Positions 56,171 through 64,000 of a DNA stretch of 64,000 bases are shown piece by piece. Under the pieces are notes generated by a model. That model saw only the letters and a program-made list of their open reading frames with translations. It did not search any database and had not been told where the DNA came from. The DNA comes from Adiantum capillus-veneris. Its lineage: Eukaryota > Streptophyta > Polypodiopsida > Polypodiales > Pteridaceae. The translations under genes were made by a program, and so were the position numbers. Numbering within the stretch: position 1 is the first letter of the stretch; every line of letters starts with the position of its first letter. The stretch lies in the NCBI GenBank assembly GCA_014529385.2, contig CM043943.1, positions 105,124,355-105,188,354 on the forward strand. Reading direction: 5' to 3'.

Positions 56171-56449
56171 TTGATTTAGGGAGGGTCTTCAATAATTGGT
56201 TCACTTGGTGGCTCTCCTTTGTTGTAGGGCTTAAGTAAGCTCACATGAAAAGCATTGTGTATAGCTAATGGTTGGGCAACTTGAGTTGATAAGCCATCTC
56301 ATTGATGGGCTTCAAGATTTGGAAAGGACCATAGTATATTTTTGCTAGCTTAGCATAATACTTTTGATGGCCTGTAGGATTTTTGCTTGTCGTTTGCCTC
56401 AATCAAGCCTTAGGAAACTTAAGTAAGACCCAATTATTTTCTTTGAACA

Positions 56450-57559
56450 TTAAGGCCCTTCTATGCTTGTCAGCATCAACTTTTTGCCTTTGTTGAGAGA
56501 TGGATATAGCCTACTTAATCTTTTGAAAAGATTCTTGTAGGTCACGGCAATACTCATCAGCAAAACGAAGATCTTCCCATGTACTTTAAGTAGCAAGGGA
56601 CTTTTAGGTCTTCCCTCAATTATTTCAAAAGGTGATTTTCCCATAGAAGTATGTACAATATTATTGTACGCACACTCTACAAGAGGTAAGTACTTTTCTC
56701 ATTGTGAGCACTGATCTACTTTGGTAACATAAGTCTTTATTAGATCGAGTATCGTAAGATTGTCTATCTCACTTTGGCCATTCGTTTGTAGGTGATAAGC
56801 CGAAGATAAATTCAATCTTGCTCCTAGATTTTCAAAGAGACCTTTCTAAAAATTAATGGTCATTCTAGGATCTCTATTTGACACGATGGATGTTGGAAAT
56901 CCATGGTGTTTGAATATCTGTGATATGAAGAGAGTTGCCATTTGGTGTGCCTTAATAGTCTTTTTGACAGGAATAAAGTGTGCTTGCTTGCTAAAACTGT
57001 TGACTATTGTCCATATTCTCGTATTCCCATGGATAGACTTGGGTAATCCAAAGATAAAACCCATGGATATACTCTTTCATGGTGAATTTGGGATAGGCAA
57101 TGGCTGGAGTAATCCAGGTTGCTTCCCTCTATCATACTTGGTCTTTTGGAATACTACACATTTTGAAACATACTCTTGTATTTACACTTTCATAGTAGGC
57201 TAATAGAAGTATGTCTCTACTCCTTGGAGAGTAGGTTGAATGCCTCTATGCCCCGCATAAGGAGGAGCATGGGATTCATACATGACTTTCTCACAAAGGG
57301 AGTGGGTAACACATAGCCTATTTCCATGGAGAAGATAACCATCCTGCAAGGTGAATGGTTCCTCTTTCTTTCCCAAAGCAAGGGCTGACATTATGTCTCT
57401 ATGGTCAGGGTCAATAGCATACTCATCTATCATAGAAGATAGATCATTGTGAGTAGCTATAGACACCACATTAACTTTTGGTCTTTGTGAAAGTGCATCG
57501 GCCACTTGTTCGTGAAAGTGCATCAGCCACTTGATTGTGCTTACCCACAATGTGAGCAA
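56450..57559 (-). pseudogene. Chromovirus integrase
   Basis: Zinc module: H in ESHAPPYAGHRGIQPTLQ (both His), then YFY, a stop where WPTM has Trp, and YVSKCVVFQKTK, where the second Cys of CxxC is Phe. The core (57064-56846) begins MGFIFGLPKS, where MDFIxGLP is normal, so the first catalytic Asp is Gly; the second motif is VSNRDPRMT rather than SDRD. A fragment at 56644-56450 (GKSPFEIIEGRPKSPLL) is the C-terminal part after the third motif. At least two of three catalytic residues are lost. Confidence 0.82.
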
Positions 57560-58034
57560 TATGAAAATTAAATTGCAAAAGAAAATTTGCCCACCTCATT
57601 TGTTTGTCAAAAAGCTTGGTTTGCATCATGAAGTACTTGAGACTTTGGTGGTCGGTTCGTAGAATAAATGGAGTCCCCAATAAATAGTGCTTCCTTGTGT
57701 CTAGGGCAAGTAGAATAGCTAAAAGCTCTTTCTCATAAATGCCTAAGATGCGCTCATCTGTGTTGAGCCTTTGGCTCTCATATGCTATGGCATGCCCTTC
57801 TTGAAGGAAGACTTCTCCAAGGCAATCACCACAAGCATCACATTGGACCTCAATTGGCTTTGAGAGATCCAGACGCATGAGGACTGGTTGGGAGGTAAGC
57901 TTCTCTTTGAGCTTGCCAAAAGCATTTTGCTCCTTATCAATCCATGAATACTTAAAGTTCTTCTTTGTTAAGTCATGTAATGGTCTTGTTATTTGAGAAA
58001 ATTTAGCTATGAAGCGTCTATAGTATGCACACAT
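57471..58034 (-). pseudogene. Chromovirus RT connection and RNase H
   Basis: A 187-aa open stretch: YYRRFIAKFSQITRPLHDLT, PVLMRLDLSKPIEVQCDACG (first D), ERILGIYEKELLAILLAL (E), ILRTDHQSLKYFM (D) and NQVADALSR (last D). All four RNase H acidic residues are present. After ADALSR the frame leaves the family because of a 25-bp duplication. Confidence 0.88.
57487..57536. repeat. 25-bp tandem duplication at the RNase H-integrase border
   Basis: GTGAAAGTGCATCGGCCACTTG and its next bases (57487-57511) recur at 57512-57536 with two or three changes. Length 25 shifts the frame, and the QVADALS motif is encoded twice. Confidence 0.88.
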
Positions 58035-58087
58035 ACCAATAATGCTTCTTAGCTCATGTAGATTCCTTGGATTAGGCCATGCTTTTA

Positions 58088-58687
58088 TTACTCTAACTTT
58101 GATGGATCCATACGGATACCATCTTGAGAGATAATATGACCTAAGTATTGAATCTCTTGAAGAAAAAATTGGCGTTTCTTTTGGTTGAGAAAAAGCTTGT
58201 TCTCCCTTAATGCTTGAAAAATCACTTGGAGATGTTGCTTGTGTTCCTCCAAGGACTTGGAGTAGATGATGATATCATCAAAGAGCACTCCAGTGAATTT
58301 GCGATAGGGTCTAAATATTTTCTCCATTAATCGATTGAACGTGGCTAGTGCATTAGTCAAGCCAAAAGGCATGACTAGATATTCATAAAGGCCAAACGTT
58401 GTACAAAACGTGATCTTTATAATATCTTCATCCACTATCCTTATTTGATGATAGCCACTTTTAAGGTCATTCCTACTGAAGTAGGTAGAGCCTTGTAGAT
58501 TATCAAACAGACTTTCTATCCGAGGCACAAGAAATCTGTTTTTGATAGCGATATGATTTAGTGCTCGATAGTCGACAGGCATACCGTATGTACCATCTTT
58601 CTTTTGCACTAAAAAGACTGGAGAACAAAAGGGAGAGGATCTAGGCCTCACCATCCTTTTGTCAACCAATTCTTGTACTTGCCTCAT
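58088..58687 (-). pseudogene. Chromovirus reverse transcriptase
   Basis: A 199-aa open stretch: VQELVDKRMVRPRSSPFCSP, VQKKDGTYGMPVDYRALN, RNDLKSGYHQIRI, YLVMPFGLTNALATFNRLM and FDDIIIYSKSLEEH. The catalytic box is LFDD instead of Y-x-DD, and FRNDLKSG replaces the usual F-S-x-[IL]-D-L-K-SG. FLNQKKRQFFLQEIQYLGHI continues towards the thumb. The metal-binding Asp pair is kept. A stop and shift separate it from RNase H. Confidence 0.88.
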
Positions 58688-58949
58688 GATCTCCTCTTTT
58701 TGAGCTTGAGAAACTCAATAAGGAGGCTTGTTAGGCGGTGAGCTTCCTGGTAGGAGCTCAATTCGATGGTCATCATCCCCTCGTTTTGGAGGTAAGTCCA
58801 TTGGGATATCGTCCATGAACACATCTTGGAATCCTTTTAGAAAATTAGACAAGTCTAACTCTTCTGATTCCTACCATTTACATTTGATGAAACATTAGGA
58901 CCTTTTAGGGACTCTTTGACAAAAATCATGTATGCAAAAATTGAGCTCT

Positions 58950-59690
58950 TCATTGAAAAGCAGGAGGATTTACAAGTGGTATAGTATGACCAAACTCACT
59001 AGCATCTATATACATGCTCTTTCCCCTGTAGGTGAAGTAGATTCTCCTTTCAGGGAACATATTGGCAGCCATGCGGTTGAACCATGTTGGACCTATGATA
59101 GCATCCTCATGTTGGAGAGGAGAGATGAAAAAGTCATCTTTGTTGACATAGCTTTGGACATGAAGCCTTAACTTCCCAATCAAGGGAGTAACGGAGGCTC
59201 GTTGTCCATTGAAAGCGGTGTCGGCCGTTAACACATCTCCCATATCAAAAGCTTGAATGCCCAACTTGGTGGGAAACTCCATTGATATGAAGTTGTGAGT
59301 AGAGCCAGGGTCAAACAACATGAAGGCATCGTGCTCCCTTACCTTTCCCCAAGCATAGGAGAGAGGTGCACCTTTGCAATGAGCATCCTCTTTTGGATCT
59401 TTGATGGTGGAAGCTCTAGGAGTCTCATTGCGATCATTTCTCTTGGGGCAAGAATGATAGCCATGTCCTTGCTCCCCACACTTAAAACATTTATGGTCCT
59501 TCAGGAGGGATTTTGTTTTTACCTTTGTAAACTCGCTTCTCCTTGAACCGATTGTTGTTGTTGTTGTTGTTGGAATTGCCTTGGGAAGAATTTTGAGCAT
59601 TGGTTTTTTCCTTTGCACCATTTTTTTCTTTATTTTCCATGGGCTTGACATTCCGTCTAGCCCCTTGTTGGGAATTGATGCGCGAAGCAA
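58950..59690 (-). pseudogene. Chromovirus zinc knuckle and protease
   Basis: A 246-aa open stretch. The knuckle is CFKCGEQGHGYHSCP (C-x2-C-x4-H-x4-C). About 50 residues later the protease site reads FMLFDPGSTHNFISMEF, with Pro where Ser or Thr is normal. TPLIGKLRLHVQSYV and AIIGPTWFNRMAANMFPERR follow, covering the rest of the domain; the usual GMDWL is here GPTWF. Two departures from consensus suggest an inactive protease. It ends 262 bp before RT. Confidence 0.8.
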
Positions 59691-60751
59691 CCATGGTGTG
59701 GTGGATTACTTCGGTAATAGAACCAAGCCGTTAAGAGTTGACATACTCGGCCATCTCTTCAAAAAATCTCGCACAAAACTATTGCTTTCTCTCGGAAAAT
59801 TCTATCTTTTGAAAGACAATAGCCTTGAGATGTAAGTCCCAAAACTTGTCTATGTATTTGTGGATAGACTCATGAGAGAGAAGCTTCAAACTGCGCCATT
59901 CGGTGAGCACTTTGTCCTTTGTGTCGCTTGCAAGGAATTGCTTCATGATGGAAACTCGTAGAGTTTTCCATGTCTTTGGGGCTTTACCGTTGCCACAAAG
60001 TCTAGCCCACCATTGGCAAGCCAATTTTCTGAAGTGCATAGCTACATGGTGTAGCTTGGAGGATTCCATGAAGCCCTCGTCTCCAAAGCCACATCAAATT
60101 GCTGGATGAAGGCCAATACTTTGTCGGTGACACCAAAGGTGCCATCATAAGTGAGAAAAGAGACACTCTTCCCTCTTTCTTTGAACTTCTTGAGCTTTTG
60201 TGACCTTTGCCATGCAGGGTATGATTTGCGATGTCCTCCCCTCTTGTATAGGAGAATAGCCGTAGCTTTCATTGAAAGAGGAGGAAGGTGAAGAAGAAGG
60301 AGAAGAGGGTGACCTCTTTGTTGCCCTTTTCTTCCTTTGTTTCCTCTCTTCCGTTTCGGAGTGACGAGGAGAAGGACTGTGTGTTGATATTTTCCTCTTG
60401 GAAGGAGTTGGCAATCATCTAGACCGGAAGTTCATAGAGCCACATCTTTAGAAGAACTAAAATTTCATTACTTTCTTGGTCCTTGGATTCCTCCTCTTAT
60501 ATGGGAGAGAGTCTTCTTTTGGGGGTCTCTTCAAGAGGCCTCCTAATCTCTCTCTCCTCTTGGAGAGAAAGGGTAATCCCATAAGCACGAACTTGTTGAG
60601 TAACTTCAGCTTGCAAAGCAGGGTTACCCATAGCATGCTGCAACCTAGTAACAAGATTATTGACAAACATGGGGGCATCATCATTAGCACCTTCATGTGC
60701 AAAATCAAAGTTATAAATGTTCATTCTGCTCTCTTGGTTATTGTCATCCAT
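59690..60751 (-). pseudogene. Chromovirus Gag
   Basis: Fragments in three frames: MDDNNQESRMNIYNFDFAHE (from 60751), then a Ser/Lys-rich stretch near 60414-60300 (SPSSPSSSPSSSFNESYGYS), then 60069-59779 with the capsid motif HHVAMHFRKLACQWWARLCG and KTWKTLRVSIMKQF. The WW and following helices are typical of plant gypsy Gag. The pieces are separated by shifts and stops. The start at 60751 lies about 330 bp inside the LTR. Confidence 0.75.
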
Positions 60752-61083
60752 GCTAACAAAATTTGTGTTCTTACTTAGTGTATGCTTTGGAAATTTAAAA
60801 ACTTAGTTGCTAATCCTCTTAGCCTTTGAAAATTGGCACTTAAGTATCTACACCCACGGTTCAAATTGGTTAATTATAGAGAGTAGTGGAGTGGGTCTAA
60901 GAAAGTCTAAAAAGACCCCATTATTAAGTTCAAAGCTCCAAGATGTGCACCATATCCCACATAGTGGGCTCAACAAAACCGATAATAGATCCCAGTCCCA
61001 CTTACCCTAATATAAATCAAAAATCAACCATTTATAAGCTACTTAAGTACCTCTCTTCTAAACCAAGAAAAGAGAAACCAAAT

Positions 61084-61095
61084 GCTCTGATACCA
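61084..61095 (-). promoter_or_regulatory. Primer binding site, tRNA-Met type (chromovirus)
   Basis: TGGTATCAGAGC on the minus strand, one base inside the 5' LTR. Confidence 0.88.
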
Positions 61096-61096
61096 A

Positions 61097-62716
61097 TGTA
61101 ATGGAAATGGCCTACTAACTTTGAAAGTAGCATAAATTAGAGAAAGTACTTTTGTGAAATTACTTTGTGAGCATAGAGGGTGAACTTAATTGATAATAGC
61201 AACATAAACATAGCATTTAGTTAACTTGGCATGAACAATAATTTTTCAAGAGAGATTTTAGAGAACATGACAACATTTGAAGATCGATTCATGTGGAGCC
61301 AGTCCCCCCTCCAATAGGCATTTGTACTATAGTTTTTCCCATCAAGAGAGACTTGGTACAATACAATTTTTGTGTTCCTTATGACCTAGGTGATGCAATG
61401 AAGATGGAAAGTTTCATGCATCACGAGCATAACATAATCTTTGTAGAAAGAATTAACTGTCCCAAGCCTCATTCCCAAGGCCTCAAACACCTTCGAAGGT
61501 GGAGAGAGCTAGGAGGGAATGAGGATAGGGAAGAGGAAGAAGAAACAAGAAACATGTCATAGGAGAAATAATTAGTTCCTCACTTATCATCACTCTTCTT
61601 GATAGCATACATAATAGCATAGTAATGAAAATGGAGAATATGGAAAGCTTAAGCATTGAAGCATGGCTCTTGGTTGGATTTGCATTCCATAGCCATGAGT
61701 GTTGGTGTAGGCTCTCAACTTCTCTACTAGCTTGGAGAAGGAGATGGAGCTCTTGCACTTCACACAATGAGAGAGTGTGTGAGAGAGTATATTCCTCAAG
61801 AAACCCCCTAGATTTCTTTGGTCGACCCCCCCTTGTAGCTCATGATTGAAGATCATTGGACCTCTCTAGCCCTAGCCAATCATATGCAAGGGCATATCAA
61901 GAAACAAGGGTAGCCTTGGGACAAAAGTTCCCCTTTCCCCTTTGAGAGAGAGGACTTGATAAATGCCCCGCATTTAATTAATTTAACTAATTTATCATTG
62001 GACCCCTTGGGAGGCCAACCAATAAGCTTTAGGCACACCATTAGGGCAACATGAGGAGGAGGTTGACATGTGTCCTTGTTGCCTCCTTGGTCTAGGTTTG
62101 CCTCGAGTGAGTGTGTGTGTGTGTTCTCTCTCATGCTCCCAACTTGTAGGACTTGTCCCCTCCTTGTAGGAATACTTGTTGACTTTTTGACACCTCAAGC
62201 CCCTCAACCTTGGGCCCGATTCCCACCATAAGCTTGGCCCTTAAGCCCCTCAAGCTTGGGCCGGGTTCCCACCACAAGCTTGGCCCTTAAGCCCTTCAAG
62301 CTTGTGCCGGGTTCCCACCTCAAGTACAACCCTAGAATATCAAGCATAACAAGCACCTCAAGCATCTCATTCATCAAGCACCTCAAGCATCTCATTCATC
62401 AAGCACAACAAGCACCTCAAGCTTGGGCGGTGGGTTCCCACATCAAGGTCATCCCTAGCTTACCTAAGTTCAAAGGACTTTTTAACACTAACCTTTGGAG
62501 GTCTTTAATGAAGCTAACCCTAAGCTCCATTAGATATCCTTAATCTTTGACGGACCATCTCTCATTTGGAACCCTTTATCATTGGCCCTGTGTTGAGATA
62601 GATCTGAAAGCACATATCTATATTCTAACCCTTGTTTCCATTTATTCTCCTACATTAAATGATCAATTTAATATGAAAAAATCATTTGGTTTGGTTAGAT
62701 ATTAGATTTTATGACA
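61097..62716 (-). repeat. 5' LTR (element orientation) of the chromovirus
   Basis: 1620 bp, colinear with 53982-55621. The AAGCTTGGGCCGGGTTCCCA region (62215-62320) is expanded relative to the other LTR. Confidence 0.88.
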
Positions 62717-64000
62717 CTTTCCATGGCTGCAATATTGCTCCAAGGTTCTCCATTGAAGGTTTAATCCTCTATATCGCCCTCTCTCCAAAAACATTAACTT
62801 CTTGCTCCTCCATCTCTAGCTTATTCAAGACCACCATCAAACCCTCTTACTATAGCCCCTTCCTCTTTATAGCAAAGTCAAACTCTACTACTCACAGAAG
62901 GAGAAAATATGAGGTAGAATTGGTTGTCTTGTACAACACCAAGGATTCTAATGGGGAGTGGGTGCCTCAAGTGTTCAGCAAAGGCACTTGCCCCACCGGG
63001 TCTCATCGTGTTTGAGATTGTGGCAACTTGGATCAACACTGGAAAGGGAGGTTTCTTGGGTTGAAAGACCATAGGATCAATGGGACGGTGTCTGTAGTTC
63101 AACATGTCTATTCAATGCCTAATATGCATTTGGGACACACTAATCCAAGACTTTTTCCGCCTAACTGTAAGTTGCTTCTCTTTGTTGTTGCAATAGATAT
63201 GCATTGAGTTGACCTATGTGTTCAAGTATGCTAGTATGTTTATTTTGGGACATTTGATGTCTATGTATATATATTTTCATCAAACTTGGTGAGCAAAAAC
63301 AATTAAGAAGTCTCTCTGGAACCTTTCAATATTTTCATGCTAACATTGGTGCCATGATGCTTGTCGATGTGCAACCATAGACACTACTGCAAAGTAGAAT
63401 CTTCTTCTACTCACACAAATATGCAGTGCCCACCTTTGAGCATGGTTATGGTAAGATCAATGGAATTGACATGCCATCGCTTCTTAGCATGGAGTGGCCG
63501 TAGCCTGGATGTTTGCCATCCATCTTATCCATAAAGGAGAAGATGGTTTATGATATTCTTTCCTCGTTGAAGTTTGGGAAGGCTTTTAGGTCTGTAGGTC
63601 TAAGTCGATGTTGTCCCATGCATGTTTTTGTGCATTTATCTAAGGCCTTGCAATTCAATGTCACACCCACTATGTTTATATGCAAGTGTGTCTTTTGAAG
63701 CATTACAACCCTTTTTAGGAGAGAATTGGGGATTTATAGAGGGCATACATTAGAGAAATAGATATTGATGCAAGCTAGGGGCTTCAAGTATTGGGAAATG
63801 ATATCTCTGAAATTGTGCAAGTTAGAGATCATAGTTGTTGACACAGTTGCCTTGGTTGCTTCAGAGATGGCAGTTTGTAGAGCTGGCAAACGTCATGGAG
63901 GAGAAGTTCTTGGCAACCCAAGCCAAGATTGTGGCAAATCAAGAACCTCTTCCTGTTGAGTCACCTGACTCTAATGCCCCAAATATTGTTGATGAGAGGA
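62717..64000. other. Right flank, no confidently identified gene
   Basis: The left part resumes text similar to that before the chromovirus (TCCATGGCT phrases, Thr/Ser-rich open frame 62686-63015). Near 62880-63010 one frame reads RKYEVELVVLYNTKDSNGEW, which I cannot assign. At the right edge, 63875-64000 reads MEEKFLATQAKIVANQEPLP and SPDSNAPNIVDER, possibly the start of a Gag-like frame running out of the window. Confidence 0.35.

Larger units (their letters stand above)
53982..62716 (-). mobile_element. Ty3/gypsy chromovirus, full-length but decayed
   Basis: LTRs of about 1.6 kb (53982-55621, 61097-62716), TGTAATGG to TTTATGACA, enclose gag, protease, RT, RNase H, integrase and a chromodomain, all on the minus strand. 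The primer site TGGTATCAGAGC (tRNA-Met type) reads on the minus strand from 61095, next to the right LTR. The flanks CTTAC (53977-53981) and CTTTC (62717-62721) may be a target duplication with one change. The LTRs differ at many positions and in repeat number, so it is older than the copia element at 46398. Confidence 0.92.

Overview
The window looks like nuclear DNA from a land plant that still makes flagellated sperm, most likely a seed-free plant such as a fern, lycophyte or bryophyte. It is dominated by nested LTR retrotransposons, LINEs and a PIF/Harbinger DNA transposon, with long CT/GA and TG microsatellites. The one convincing host gene (35646-37456, minus strand) encodes a MORN-repeat protein whose repeat layout matches radial spoke head protein 1 (RSPH1), an axoneme component; flowering plants and conifers have no use for it. 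The species assignment is inference; a fern is my best guess.

Layout. 1-3548: a diverged LTR-like stretch and a minus-strand Ty3/gypsy gag-protease-RT remnant. 3729-5810: 3' half of a Ty1/copia element with an open RT-RNase H frame and a 3' LTR. 5806-10180: GC-rich minus-strand LINE with few disabling mutations. 10200-10860: minisatellite. About 11.6-19.05 kb: plus-strand Ty3/gypsy element with two consecutive integrase zinc modules, an extra ORF downstream of integrase, and a recurring 22-bp palindrome. 19.5-21.3 kb: gypsy scraps. 23222-31998: an old copia copy whose leader is split by a 6.5-kb minus-strand element (23721-30225) with 2014-bp LTRs and no recognisable pol, carrying only a broken Gag-like/acidic ORF. 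32-35.6 kb: microsatellites and two foldback repeats. 35.6-37.5 kb: RSPH1-like gene with a third foldback copy in intron 1. 37.8-38.9 kb: LINE fragment. 38994-43549: complete PIF/Harbinger transposon with TIRs and a TCA target duplication, both ORFs broken. 44-46.1 kb: degenerate gypsy with a YLDD-type RT. 46398-51595: very young copia element (one difference between its 227-bp LTRs). 53982-62716: minus-strand chromovirus with LTRs of about 1.6 kb, a tRNA-Met type primer site and a chromodomain. 62717-64000: nothing confidently identified.

Apart from RSPH1, the genes are transposon proteins acting in cis on their own elements. Almost all are pseudogenes. A recurring cause is a short tandem duplication (10 to 122 bp) whose length is not a multiple of three; I see this in five unrelated elements. 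No complete autonomous element is present: even the young copia copy has one frameshift and one stop codon.
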